This document shows, piece by piece, positions 27,979 through 36,605 of a stretch of DNA of 40,759 nucleotides. The notes under the pieces were generated by a model. The model had not been told where the DNA came from and made no database searches. It saw only the letters and a list, made by a program, of their open reading frames with translations. Both the position numbers and the translations under genes were made by a program. Each line of letters starts with the position of its first letter. Position 1 is the stretch's first letter. This DNA is from Casimicrobiaceae bacterium. Its GTDB lineage: Bacteria > Pseudomonadota > Gammaproteobacteria > Burkholderiales > Casimicrobiaceae. The stretch lies in assembly GCA_025056355.1 (NCBI GenBank), contig JANWWI010000019.1, forward strand, positions 1 through 40,759. The letters run 5' to 3'.

Positions 27979-28920
27979 ATGAAACGCGACGAACAACCCG
28001 CAATTGCGCGCGAGCTGCCCGAGATCGCTTCGGTCGATGCCCCCAGCCGAAAACGCGCCATCGCGACGCGCTTACGGGATTATTTGACGCTGACCAAACC
28101 GCGCGTCTCGCTGCTTGCCGTCTTCACGGCTTTCATCGGGATGCTGCTTGCGGCGCCCGTTGCACCGCCAGCCTCGACGGTGGTGGGCGGCGTGATCGGC
28201 ATCTGGCTTCTAGCCGCTGCGAGCTTTGCCCTCAATTGTCTGCTTGAGGCGGCCGTCGATGCGCGGATGAAGCGCACGCAGCGCCGCCCGACGGCGCAGG
28301 GGCGGCTCTCGACGAGCGAAACCGTGCTCTTCGCGCTCACGCTTGGTGCCCTGGGATCGGCGGTGCTTGTGCTGTTCACCAATCCGCTTACCTGGGGGCT
28401 GACGGTGGCGACCTTCTTCGGATACGCCTTCCTCTACACGCTGCTTCTCAAACCCAACACACCGCAAAACATCGTCATCGGCGGACTGTTCGGGGCCATG
28501 CCGCCCTTGCTTGGTTGGACCGCGGTTGCCAACGACGTCACGCCTGAGCCGCTTCTGCTCGTGCTGATCATCTTTCTCTGGACGCCGCCGCACTTTTGGG
28601 CGCTCGCGCTCGTTCGGCAAGAGGACTATCGGCGCTCGGGTCTGCCGATGCTGCCGATCACACACGGCCGCGCGTACACGCTGTTGTCAATGGTGCTCTA
28701 CACCTGGTTACTTTTTGCCGCCTCCCTGCTGCCGATTGCCATTGGCATGAGCGGCGCGCTATATGCGGTCGCGGCGCTCGTGCTTGGAGCGCGATTTCTG
28801 TGGCTTGTGCACCGTTTGCGCCGACACTATCGCGACGAGGCTTCGCTCAGCGTGTTCAAGTATTCGCTCGCCTACCTCGCGCTACTGTTTGCCGCGATGC
28901 TGTTCGATCACTACCTCTGA
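27979..28920 (+). CDS. ctaB: Protoheme IX farnesyltransferase (heme O synthase)
   Basis: UbiA-superfamily membrane enzyme that adds a farnesyl group to heme B, giving heme O. It has 313 residues. YLTLTKPRVSLLAVFTAFIG is the N-terminal signature. NCLLEAAVDARMKRTQRRP is the substrate-binding Asp-rich motif (family form NxxxDxxxD). PNTPQNIVIGGLFGAMPPLLGW, LWTPPHFWALAL and GLPMLPITHG are further hallmarks. It lies only 33 bases after the SCO-like gene, in the place where ctaA is expected first. The second enzyme, which makes heme A, is not in this window. Confidence 0.96.
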   Translation: MKRDEQPAIARELPEIASVDAPSRKRAIATRLRDYLTLTKPRVSLLAVFTAFIGMLLAAPVAPPASTVVGGVIGIWLLAAASFALNCLLEAAVDARMKRTQRRPTAQGRLSTSETVLFALTLGALGSAVLVLFTNPLTWGLTVATFFGYAFLYTLLLKPNTPQNIVIGGLFGAMPPLLGWTAVANDVTPEPLLLVLIIFLWTPPHFWALALVRQEDYRRSGLPMLPITHGRAYTLLSMVLYTWLLFAASLLPIAIGMSGALYAVAALVLGARFLWLVHRLRRHYRDEASLSVFKYSLAYLALLFAAMLFDHYL

Positions 28921-28952
28921 GGCGCGCGAGTCAACCGAGCGCGGCGCAGAGA

Positions 28953-29117
28953 CTAAATTTCGACCATCTCGAAGTCATCCTTGCGCGCGCCGCACTCAGG
29001 GCAGGTCCAGTTGGGGGGGATGTCGTCCCAGCGTGTGCCCGGGGGAATGCCATCCTCGGGGGATCCCGCAGCCTCATCGTAAATCCAGCCACAGATGAGG
29101 CACATGTACTTTTTCAT
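28953..29117 (-). CDS. Rubredoxin
   Basis: A 54-residue one-electron carrier with a single Fe(SCys)4 centre. [18 protein letters not shown] carries C6 and C9. [20 protein letters not shown] runs into [13 protein letters not shown] and carries C39 and C42. The sequence is textbook rubredoxin of usual length. It converges on ctaB (32 bases apart) and diverges from gspE. A TACAAT box at 29147-29152 lies 30 bases upstream of the ATG. Its redox partner is not in the window. Confidence 0.96.
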   Translation of the reverse strand: MKKYMCLICGWIYDEAAGSPEDGIPPGTRWDDIPPNWTCPECGARKDDFEMVEI

Positions 29118-29146
29118 CGCTTTTCGTCGGTCGATCGCCGCCCGCG

Positions 29147-29152
29147 ATTGTA
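29147..29152 (-). promoter_or_regulatory. -10-like box for rubredoxin
   Basis: Read leftward, TACAAT is 29 bases before the rubredoxin ATG, at a sensible promoter distance. No good -35 is visible. Confidence 0.3.
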
Positions 29153-29178
29153 GGGGAACCCTTTCGCGTCCTTAGAAT
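29149..29178 (+). promoter_or_regulatory. Candidate promoter of the type II secretion operon
   Basis: TTGTAG (29149-29154), an 18-base spacer and TAGAAT (29173-29178) fit a moderate sigma-70 promoter. Transcription would start near 29185, about 35 bases before the gspE GTG. It overlaps the rubredoxin -10-like box on the other strand, so the two promoters may compete. Confidence 0.35.
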
Positions 29179-29219
29179 CCTAGGGTTTGCCCGGATCGGG
29201 GCGATCACGAAGGGTTCGA

Positions 29220-30971
29220 GTGGACGTTTCAATCCAGACGCAGCAGCAGGCAAGGCCCGCGCAAGCGCCGGCGCGACCCCGCTTGGGGGAGATTTTGCTT
29301 GCGCGTGGCAAGCTCGATGCGCAGGAGCTCGAACGCATCCTGCGTCTTCAAGCCTCGAGCGCCCGGCGCGAGCGCCTCGGCAGCTTGCTCGTCACCATGG
29401 GGGTCATTTCCGCCCGGGATTTGGCGCTTGCGCTGGCGGAGCAGTCCGGGATGCCGTTTGTTGAGTCTTCGGCCTTTCCGGACATCCCGATCCTCGAAGA
29501 ACAAATTTCCGCGCGCTTTTTGCGCGACGTGCGCGCGTTGCCGATCGCCGAAGACGCCGAAACGCTCACGCTCGCCGTGGCCGATCCCTTCGATGAGCTG
29601 ATCGAACATGCGTTTCGGCTCGTCAGCGAACGACGCATCGTTCGGATGGTGGCGGTGGGCAGCGAGGTCGATGCCGCAATCGAACGACTCTACGGCGGCG
29701 GACGCGGCACCGCGACCGATCTGGACACGGCCATGGTCGAGGCGCGGGCCGAAGGCGAGGCCATCGATGCTGACGTGCAGCAGCTCAAGGACCTCGCCTC
29801 CGAGGCGCCGGTGATTCGGCTCGTGAGCGTGCTGATCAATAACGCGCTCGAAGCGCGGGCCTCCGACATCCATATCGAGCCGTTTGAAAACCGGCTCGTC
29901 GTGCGCTACCGCATCGACGGCGTCCTACACGAGGTTGAGTCGCCGCCGAAGCGAATGGCGCCCGCGATTATTTCGCGCGTGAAGATTCTTGCGAACCTAG
30001 ACATCGCCGAACGCCGACTACCCCAGGATGGGCGGATCCGGCTGCGCGTGCAAGGCAAGGAAATCGATCTCCGGATCTCCACCGTTCCGACGATGCACGG
30101 CGAAAGCGTCGTGATGCGTATCCTGGACAAGGGGGCCGTTGCGCTCAATTTCTCGCGCCTGGGGTTTGAGCCGAACGTGCTGGCGGCGTTCCAACGTGCC
30201 ATTAGCCATCCGAACGGCATTGTGCTGGTCACGGGGCCGACCGGATCGGGTAAGACGACCACGCTCTACACGGCGCTCGATCAGCTCAACAAACCCGATG
30301 TGAAGATCCTCACCGTCGAAGATCCGGTCGAATATCAGATGCCTGGCATCAATCAGATCCAGGTCAAGCCGCAGATCGACCTCACCTTCGCCAACGCGCT
30401 CCGAGCGATTCTGCGGCAGGATCCCGACATCATCATGATTGGCGAGATTCGCGATCTCGAGACGGCGCAGATCGCGGTTCAGGCCGCGCTGACGGGGCAT
30501 CTTGTCTTGTCGACGCTACACACCAACGATGCGCCCGCCGCGGTGACACGCTTGCTCGATATGGGCGTCGAAGACTATTTGCTCGCTTCGACCCTCGTAG
30601 GCGTGTTAGCACAGCGGCTCGTTCGCACGCTCTGCGAGCGCTGCAAGGCGCCGCAGCAGCTTGACCCAACGCTTGCCGAAGAGCTGGGGTTTGCGCGCCT
30701 TCTCGGCCCGGGCCAGCCGGCCAACGTCTACCGAGCCGTCGGCTGTCGCGCTTGCGCGCAGACGGGTTATGCCGGGCGTCTGTGTATCGCCGAAATGATG
30801 CCGCTGAGCGAGCAACTGCGACGCGCAATCGTCAGGCGAGCCGCATCGAGCGAACTTCGGCACCAGGCGCTTGCCGAAGGCATGGTGAGCATGTACGACG
30901 ACGGTTTGCGTAAAGTGCTGGCGGGCGTGACCACGGTGGAAGAGGTGTTGCGCGCCACGCGCGAGGGGTAG
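29220..30971 (+). CDS. gspE: Type II secretion ATPase GspE
   Basis: Cytoplasmic hexameric ATPase that powers pseudopilus assembly. It has 583 residues. The N1E domain begins RPRLGEILLARGKLDAQELE. ASDIHIEPF opens the N2E domain. GPTGSGKTTTLY (Walker A) is near residue 339. VEDPVEYQ is the Asp box, IIMIGEIRDLETA the Walker B, and GHLVLSTLHTNDA the His box. A tetracysteine zinc site is present (CERC and CRAC). GTG 29220 was chosen because GAAGGG lies six bases upstream and the domain follows directly. It is the first gene of the secretion operon. Confidence 0.95.
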   Translation: MDVSIQTQQQARPAQAPARPRLGEILLARGKLDAQELERILRLQASSARRERLGSLLVTMGVISARDLALALAEQSGMPFVESSAFPDIPILEEQISARFLRDVRALPIAEDAETLTLAVADPFDELIEHAFRLVSERRIVRMVAVGSEVDAAIERLYGGGRGTATDLDTAMVEARAEGEAIDADVQQLKDLASEAPVIRLVSVLINNALEARASDIHIEPFENRLVVRYRIDGVLHEVESPPKRMAPAIISRVKILANLDIAERRLPQDGRIRLRVQGKEIDLRISTVPTMHGESVVMRILDKGAVALNFSRLGFEPNVLAAFQRAISHPNGIVLVTGPTGSGKTTTLYTALDQLNKPDVKILTVEDPVEYQMPGINQIQVKPQIDLTFANALRAILRQDPDIIMIGEIRDLETAQIAVQAALTGHLVLSTLHTNDAPAAVTRLLDMGVEDYLLASTLVGVLAQRLVRTLCERCKAPQQLDPTLAEELGFARLLGPGQPANVYRAVGCRACAQTGYAGRLCIAEMMPLSEQLRRAIVRRAASSELRHQALAEGMVSMYDDGLRKVLAGVTTVEEVLRATREG

Positions 30972-30978
30972 GCGGGGC

Positions 30979-32214
30979 ATGACTCTGTTTGCGTATCAGG
31001 CGGTGCGCACCGACGGGGTGCCCGTGAGCGCGCAGATCGACGCGCCGAGCGAGCGCGAGGCGATCGAGCGCGTGCGGGAGCAGGGTCTGATCCTCATCTC
31101 CCTGGTGCCTGCCGCGCAGGTCATCCTGGCTCCCGGTCGTGCGGATTCGGCCTGGTTGTCGCGGCTGCTGCGTTCGCGCCGCGTTACGCAGGCACAGATC
31201 GTGGCCACGACGCGCGACCTGGCCAACCTGGTCGGCGCAGGTTTACCGCTTGACCGCGCCTTCGAGCTGCTCGTGAGCCTCGCCGAGACGCGGCCGCTTG
31301 CCGTGCTCTTGCAGGATTTACGCGATCGGGTTCGCAGCGGTCAATCCCTCTCGCAGGCACTCGCGGAGCATCCCAAGCATTTCGATCGCCTCTACGTCAA
31401 CCTAGTTCGCGCCGGAGAGGCGAGCGGGACGCTTGGACCGACGCTTGCGCGGCTTGCCGAGTTCCAGGAACGCTCGGCCGAGCTTCGAAGCAGCGTGCAG
31501 TCTGCGCTGATCTATCCCGTCGTGCTCGTCCTAGTTGCCCTCGCCGCGGTATTGACGATGTTGTTCTACGTCGTGCCGAAGTTCGAGGCCACTTTTCGTC
31601 TCTTTGGCAAGGGTTTGCCGGCGGCCACGGAAAATTTGCTCGCGTTTTCGCGATTTCTCAAGCAAGACGGCTGGCTCTTGCTGCTCGGCCTCATGGCTGT
31701 GGTGATCCTGGTTCGTGGGCGGCTGCGCACACCGCGCGGCGAGCTTTGGTGGCATCGTCGCAAACTCACGCTCCCCGTGCTGGGCCCGTTGTTTCAGCGC
31801 ATCGAAGTGGCGCGGCTGACGCGGACGCTTGGGACCTTGCTCGGCAATGGCGTGAGTCTCTTGCCGGCGCTGGGCATTGTGCGAGACACCGTCGAAAACC
31901 GCGCGCTTGCGAACGCACTGGATACGGTCATTGTGCGCTTGCGTGAAGGGCAGGGTTTTTCACGGCCACTGCTTGAGACCGGGCTATTCCCCAAGCTGGC
32001 CGCGCACATGGTGGCCGTCGGTGAAGAGACGGGGCAGCTCGACCGCATGCTGATCAAGATCGCCGACATCTACGACGGGGAGGTCGCCACCGCGCTCAAG
32101 CGCGCGCTTGCGCTGCTTGAGCCGGTGCTCATCATCGTGCTCGCTGTCGTGGTCGGTGGCATCATCTACGCCTTGCTGACGGCTCTTCTCGGTCTGACCG
32201 ACTTTTCCGTATGA
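30979..32214 (+). CDS. gspF: Type II secretion inner-membrane platform protein GspF
   Basis: Polytopic platform protein that couples GspE to the pseudopilus. It has 411 residues with the two repeated cytoplasmic domains of the family, RDLANLVGAGLPLDRAFELL and the matching LTRTLGTLLGNGVSLLPALG. Membrane helices include ALIYPVVLVLVALAAVLTML, WLLLLGLMAVVILV and the C-terminal PVLIIVLAVVVGGIIYALLT. VAVGEETGQLDRML is the usual late motif. It starts eight bases after gspE and ends in an ATGA overlap with gspG. Confidence 0.95.
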   Translation: MTLFAYQAVRTDGVPVSAQIDAPSEREAIERVREQGLILISLVPAAQVILAPGRADSAWLSRLLRSRRVTQAQIVATTRDLANLVGAGLPLDRAFELLVSLAETRPLAVLLQDLRDRVRSGQSLSQALAEHPKHFDRLYVNLVRAGEASGTLGPTLARLAEFQERSAELRSSVQSALIYPVVLVLVALAAVLTMLFYVVPKFEATFRLFGKGLPAATENLLAFSRFLKQDGWLLLLGLMAVVILVRGRLRTPRGELWWHRRKLTLPVLGPLFQRIEVARLTRTLGTLLGNGVSLLPALGIVRDTVENRALANALDTVIVRLREGQGFSRPLLETGLFPKLAAHMVAVGEETGQLDRMLIKIADIYDGEVATALKRALALLEPVLIIVLAVVVGGIIYALLTALLGLTDFSV

Positions 32215-32705
32215 ATACGACTGACTTCGGTTTCCTCCGCGATTGGTTTTCACACGCCTCGTGCCGGCCTCGGCTGGTCGCGTTGGGTCGCTTGCGGCCT
32301 AGGATGGCTGGCTTCACGCTGATGGAGCTGCTTGCGGTCATCGTCATCATCGGTGTGCTTGCCGCCACAATCGGTGCCCGTTTTCTGGGGCAGTCCGAAG
32401 GGGCCAAGGCCAACGCCGCCAAAGCCGAGATGGGGCAAATCGTGCAGGCGCTCGATTTGTTCAAACTAGAGATCGGACGCTACCCGACCACTCAGGAAGG
32501 GCTCCAGGCCCTGATCAAAAACCCGGGCAACCTGCCCAACTGGAATGGGCCCTACTTCCGCAAAGACAACATCAAGGATCCGTGGAACAACGACTACCAG
32601 TATCAAAGCCCGGGTCCGAACAACACGCCGTTCGAGATCAAGTCCCTCGGCGCCGATGGCAAAGAAGGTGGCGAGGGGCCCAATGCTGACATCGTGCGAA
32701 GCTGA
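32211..32705 (+). CDS. gspG: Major pseudopilin GspG
   Basis: The pseudopilus shaft subunit, 164 residues before processing. The cleavage site is G|FTLMELLAVIVIIGVLA with Glu at +5. GRYPTTQEGLQALIKNPG, NGPYFRKDNIKDPWNNDYQ and FEIKSLGADGKEGG are GspG calcium-loop and fold signatures. ATG 32211 (ATGA with gspF) gives an unusually long leader of 33 residues. Internal starts (TTG 32283 or ATG 32304) would give leaders of about 10 or 3 residues. The coupling favours the first. Confidence 0.93.
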   Translation: MNTTDFGFLRDWFSHASCRPRLVALGRLRPRMAGFTLMELLAVIVIIGVLAATIGARFLGQSEGAKANAAKAEMGQIVQALDLFKLEIGRYPTTQEGLQALIKNPGNLPNWNGPYFRKDNIKDPWNNDYQYQSPGPNNTPFEIKSLGADGKEGGEGPNADIVRS

Positions 32706-32728
32706 GGACCACGGGGCGCCCAGCCGGC

Positions 32729-33232
32729 ATGGGATGCAGACAAGTCACGCAGGCCGAAGGACGGATCCGTCGAGCGCGCGGCTTTACGCTCGTTGAGTTG
32801 CTCGTCGTACTCGTGCTCGTGGCACTGATCGTGGCGCTTGCGCCGCCGCTGTGGGGAAGCGCCCGGGCCACGAGCGAGCATCGCTCGGCGGCGCGGGCCG
32901 TGGCGCACATGCTGCGGCTGGCTCGCAGTGAGGCCGTGGCACGTCGTGTCGATGTTCCGGTGGAGTTTGATCTGGCCGCACGCGAGGTGAGGCTTGCCAG
33001 TGGCCGCGCTGCGGCGGAAGGCGGCCGCCTCCGGGCGATCAAGCTGCCAGAGGGCTTGGTCATTGAACTCACGACGACTCAGGCCGAAACGCAAAGCAGC
33101 GAGCGCGGCTCGATTCGCTTTTACCCCGATGGCGGATCGACTGGGGGGCGGGTCACCTTGCGTTCGGGCGCTCGGGCCTACCGCGTCGACATCGACTGGT
33201 TTTCGGGTCGGGTGAGTATCGATGAGGCCTAA
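32729..33232 (+). CDS. gspH: Minor pseudopilin GspH
   Basis: A 167-residue minor pseudopilin. The prepilin site RARG|FTLVELLVVLVLVALIV has Glu at +5. A beta-rich domain follows (HMLRLARSEAVARRVDVPV, then GSIRFYPDGGSTGGRVTL), typical of GspH/FimT. It lies 23 bases after gspG and overlaps gspI by 11 bases. Confidence 0.88.
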   Translation: MGCRQVTQAEGRIRRARGFTLVELLVVLVLVALIVALAPPLWGSARATSEHRSAARAVAHMLRLARSEAVARRVDVPVEFDLAAREVRLASGRAAAEGGRLRAIKLPEGLVIELTTTQAETQSSERGSIRFYPDGGSTGGRVTLRSGARAYRVDIDWFSGRVSIDEA

Positions 33233-33665
33233 CCGGAAGCGGCGTTGGGATGTCGGCCGGCCTGCCGCAGGCGGCTTCACCGTGATTGAGGTGGTTGTTG
33301 CCATCGTCGTGGCGGCTCTTTGTTTCTCGGCGCTCGCAGGGTTTTTTTCCACCGCCGCGCGGGCCGCGGCGAGCGCGCGCGATCTGGCGGAGTTGGCGGT
33401 CGCGGCGGAGTCGATCTTGGCCTCCGCGGGGCTTGAACGTCCACTCGTGGACGGAAGTGAGACGGGCACCGACCCCGAGCGAGCGATCGCCTGGGAACTC
33501 ACGGTGATGCCCGAGCCAACCACCGACGCGGATAACCCGATTCGACCGCCGCTGGAGCTCAAACGACTAACCGTTCGCGTGACCCGCTTGAGCCCGGAAG
33601 CGCCGGGTGCCGGGCGCGCATTCACGTTATCGACGACGCGTGCCGTCGCGCGCCGCGATCCATGA
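33222..33665 (+). CDS. gspI: Minor pseudopilin GspI
   Basis: A 147-residue minor pseudopilin of the pilus tip complex. The processing site is AAGG|FTVIEVVVAIVVAALCFSAL with Glu at +5. The C-terminal part (WELTVMPEP, LKRLTVRVTR) fits the short GspI fold. It overlaps both neighbours: gspH by 11 bases and gspJ by ATGA. Confidence 0.87.
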   Translation: MRPNRKRRWDVGRPAAGGFTVIEVVVAIVVAALCFSALAGFFSTAARAAASARDLAELAVAAESILASAGLERPLVDGSETGTDPERAIAWELTVMPEPTTDADNPIRPPLELKRLTVRVTRLSPEAPGAGRAFTLSTTRAVARRDP

Positions 33666-34363
33666 GGGAAGCGCCCCCACAGCGCCGCGCACGTGGCTTT
33701 ACCCTTGTTGAGGTTGTTGCTGCGCTCGTGCTGCTCGCGCTGCTCGCGACGGTGCTTCTGGGCATTGTCGGCAACGCCGAGCGCAGCGTGACCGCAGCGA
33801 CCCTCGCTCAGGAGCGAGCCGAGCAACAGCTTCGTCTGCGCGAGCTTTTGCGCGAACACCTCGGTGGCCTGATGCCCTTGCGCTGGCGGGGCGAACTCGG
33901 TCACCCCTTGCGTTTTGAGGGGCGTCCAAACAGCGTCACGTTTCTCGCACCCGTTCTGTCGCACATCGCCGAAGGCGGAGTCATGTGGTGGCGCATGGAG
34001 ATCGACGAGGAAAATTCCGCGCGCCCTAGACTCGTCCTACGCCGCTTGCCGCAGGACAGCGAGCTTCGGGAGATTCCGAACTTCAGGGAAGCCGAGACGA
34101 TTTCTCTCGCGGAAGGCTTTTCGCGACTCGAACTGCGTTACTTTGACCCTGGCGGCAATCCGGCCGAGGAGCCGGAGGCCGGAAAGTGGGTCGCCAGTTG
34201 GGAAGAGCTCGGCCGTTCGCCGTCGGCCATCGAGGTTCGGCTCTTTGATGCAGCGGGGGCGCTGCGCTTTGGCACGGTGGTGCAACTCAACCTGTCGCAG
34301 GCCGTGGGCTGCAACTTCGATTTCGAGCGTCAGCGCTGCGTGATTCCAGGGGTGGCGCCATGA
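33662..34363 (+). CDS. gspJ: Minor pseudopilin GspJ
   Basis: A 233-residue minor pseudopilin. The processing site RARG|FTLVEVVAALVLLALLATV has Glu at +5. The globular part (VTFLAPVLSHIAEGGVMWWR, LELRYFDPGG, SAIEVRLFDAAGALRFGTVV) matches GspJ. Two cysteines near the end (VGCNFDFERQRC) may form a disulfide. It is coupled to gspI and gspK by ATGA overlaps. Confidence 0.88.
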   Translation: MREAPPQRRARGFTLVEVVAALVLLALLATVLLGIVGNAERSVTAATLAQERAEQQLRLRELLREHLGGLMPLRWRGELGHPLRFEGRPNSVTFLAPVLSHIAEGGVMWWRMEIDEENSARPRLVLRRLPQDSELREIPNFREAETISLAEGFSRLELRYFDPGGNPAEEPEAGKWVASWEELGRSPSAIEVRLFDAAGALRFGTVVQLNLSQAVGCNFDFERQRCVIPGVAP

Positions 34364-35343
34364 GGGCCGCGAGTGCAGCACGCCTGAAGCGCCGCACTCA
34401 GCGCGGGATGGCCCTCCTGATGGTCCTGGGGCTGGTGCTGTTTTTGACGGTCGTCGCTTTGGAGTTTGCCGAAAGCCAGCGGCTCGGTTCCGCGATTGCC
34501 TCCAATCAACTGGCGGCCGTGCAGGCGCAGGCCGCTGCCGATGGCGCGATTCACCGAATGCTCGTGGAGCTGCAGCGTACGCGCGAACCGGACAATCCTG
34601 ACAACCCTGCCTGGCGTCCGAACGGACGCATCTATCGCTGGCAGGAAGGCGATCTGCGCGTCCAGGTCTCGGCCCGCAGCGAGGCTGCTAACATTGACTT
34701 GAACTTTGCCGCAGAGCCGCTGCTCAAACAGCTTTTCGTCTCGGCAGGTGCCTCTGACGCTGAGGCCGCGAGTATCGTCGCAGCCATTCGCGACTGGACT
34801 GATGCCGACAACTTGACCCGACCGGGCGGCGCCGAGGCAGACCAATACCGCGCTGCCGGGCGAAAGGTGTTACCAACCAATGAGTTGTTCGTTGCCGTGG
34901 AAGAGCTAAAGGACGTGCTCGGCGTGACGCCTGAGCTCTATGCCGCGGTTGCGCCGCGTCTTACGGTTCATAGCCGAAGTGCGGGGGTTGATCCGCAGGT
35001 GGCCCCGCTTGATGTTTTGCTCGCGGTGCCCGGCCTCGATCCTGCGCTAGTGAGTGCCTGGGTTGCCGAGCGCGATGCGGCGATTGAGGCTGGCGAACCG
35101 ATCCCGCCCATGCCATTTCGTTCGCCTTATTTCGTCTCGGGTGGATTCGTTGTCCGGATCTCTGCTCAGGCGGCAACCCCTAACGGTGTGGTGGCCGAGC
35201 GCACGGCCACTGTGCGCGTCGCGACGCCGCGTCGTGTGGCGCCGCAGTTTTTGGCTTGGAGCCGCCCGCGCGTCGTTTCCGCGCGCCCTGTGGCGGCCGG
35301 GCAAACCGCCGAAAACGACCGGGGCGTACGGGGCACGCCATGA
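34360..35343 (+). CDS. gspK: Pseudopilus tip protein GspK
   Basis: The large minor pseudopilin that caps the pseudopilus, 327 residues. The processing site QRG|MALLMVLGLVLFLTVVALE lacks Glu at +5, as expected for GspK. RSEAANIDLNFAAEPLLKQL, AIRDWTDADNL and LPTNELFVAVEELKDVLGV are characteristic of GspK, including the conserved D-W-x-D calcium and helical region. It is coupled to gspJ and gspL by ATGA overlaps. The last 30 residues are Arg/Pro-rich. Confidence 0.92.
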   Translation: MRAASAARLKRRTQRGMALLMVLGLVLFLTVVALEFAESQRLGSAIASNQLAAVQAQAAADGAIHRMLVELQRTREPDNPDNPAWRPNGRIYRWQEGDLRVQVSARSEAANIDLNFAAEPLLKQLFVSAGASDAEAASIVAAIRDWTDADNLTRPGGAEADQYRAAGRKVLPTNELFVAVEELKDVLGVTPELYAAVAPRLTVHSRSAGVDPQVAPLDVLLAVPGLDPALVSAWVAERDAAIEAGEPIPPMPFRSPYFVSGGFVVRISAQAATPNGVVAERTATVRVATPRRVAPQFLAWSRPRVVSARPVAAGQTAENDRGVRGTP

Positions 35344-36605
35344 GCGAAGCCTTGGTGAGGCCGCGCGGACCGTGGGGGCTTTTTCTCGACTGGTGGGTCG
35401 AACACCTTACGCGCGGGTTATCCTGGCTCACGGCCCGCCAGGGCCGTCGTCCGGCGCGCGCCTCGGTGGTGGAGGGGCGCTACTGGCCGGCCGGCGCTGA
35501 GGCTTCCGCCTCGCGACCGCTCAGCACGGCGCCAAGTGCCGGCAAAGTGGTGCTCGTGCTCGGAGAGGCGAATGGATTTCGCCGCCGCGTCAGCCTGCCG
35601 ATCACCGTGCACCGGGCTACCCGGGCGGTGCTTTTCCACGACCTTGATCGACTGACCCCGCTGCGAGCGAGCGATCTCTACGCCGACACGGCGGTGCTCG
35701 AGCGAGACTGGGCTTCCGGCACGTGTTGGGTGGAACTGGTGGCTGCGCCGCAGACCCGCGTTCGCCAGCAAATTGAATCGCTCGAAGCGCGCGGGCTCGA
35801 AGTCGAGCGGGTCGTGTTGAGTGACCGCGATCTTGCCACGGGGATCGATCTGCTGCCTCGCGAGGCTCGCGAATCGGAGCGTCGCGGTCACTTTGTGACC
35901 TTTGCGCTGCTTGCCCTGTGTCTGGTGCTTGCGGCAGCGTTGGCGCTGTTTCCGGTCTGGCAGGCGCGCGAGCGGGTGATCGCGCTCAAAGCCGAGGAGG
36001 GCAAGGCGCGCCTTGAGGCAGAGCAGGCAAGTATCTTACAGCGGCAGCTTGAGAAGCAGGTGAGCGAATACAACTTCCTGCTTCAGCGCAAGCACACTAA
36101 CCCGCTGATCGTCCAACTACTCGATGACCTGAGCCGACGCTTGCCTGACGATACGTGGGTGCAGACGTTCGAAGTCAAGACCAACGCGCAGAGCAAAACG
36201 CGCGAACTGGTCATACAGGGTGAAACCGGTAGTGGCGCCCGGTTGTTGCAAATCGTTCAGGAATCGCCACTACTGCGCGAGCCCGCGCTCAAAACCGCGA
36301 TGACCCGTATTGCTCCGAACGCCGAGCGCTTTCACATCGGCGCCGAGGTCGTTGCCGCTACGCTGCCGGAAAAGCTCAAGCCAACCGACGCCACCAGTGC
36401 GGTGACGGTGCCGCTTGCGCCGGCCCCAGCCGCGGGGGCGCCGAGCGCGAAGGCCGCCGAGGCTCGCCCCGCGGAGGTCAGGCCGACCAACGGAAAGGGT
36501 GCCGAGGTCAAGGGTGGCGACGGCAAGGGGGCGGAGAGCAAGGGTGCTGAGGCCAAGGGTGGTGCCCCTACCTCCGGGGCGGCTCAGCCTGGGGGGAAGC
36601 CATGA
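35340..36605 (+). CDS. gspL: GspL/PilN-type secretion protein
   Basis: A 421-residue inner-membrane protein of the assembly platform. The cytoplasmic part contains HDLDRLTPLRASDLYADTAV and ARGLEVERVVLSDRDLATGI, as in GspL/PilN-family proteins of this operon type. One membrane helix follows (FVTFALLALCLVLAAALALF), then a coiled coil rich in Glu/Lys/Gln and a PilN-like domain (PLIVQLLDDLSRRLPDDTWV). The last 60 residues or so are low complexity, with repeated GKGAE / SKGAE / AKGG units. ATG 35340 sits in an ATGA overlap with gspK; the upstream in-frame stretch overlaps gspK and is not credible. Confidence 0.85.
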   Translation: MSEALVRPRGPWGLFLDWWVEHLTRGLSWLTARQGRRPARASVVEGRYWPAGAEASASRPLSTAPSAGKVVLVLGEANGFRRRVSLPITVHRATRAVLFHDLDRLTPLRASDLYADTAVLERDWASGTCWVELVAAPQTRVRQQIESLEARGLEVERVVLSDRDLATGIDLLPREARESERRGHFVTFALLALCLVLAAALALFPVWQARERVIALKAEEGKARLEAEQASILQRQLEKQVSEYNFLLQRKHTNPLIVQLLDDLSRRLPDDTWVQTFEVKTNAQSKTRELVIQGETGSGARLLQIVQESPLLREPALKTAMTRIAPNAERFHIGAEVVAATLPEKLKPTDATSAVTVPLAPAPAAGAPSAKAAEARPAEVRPTNGKGAEVKGGDGKGAESKGAEAKGGAPTSGAAQPGGKP

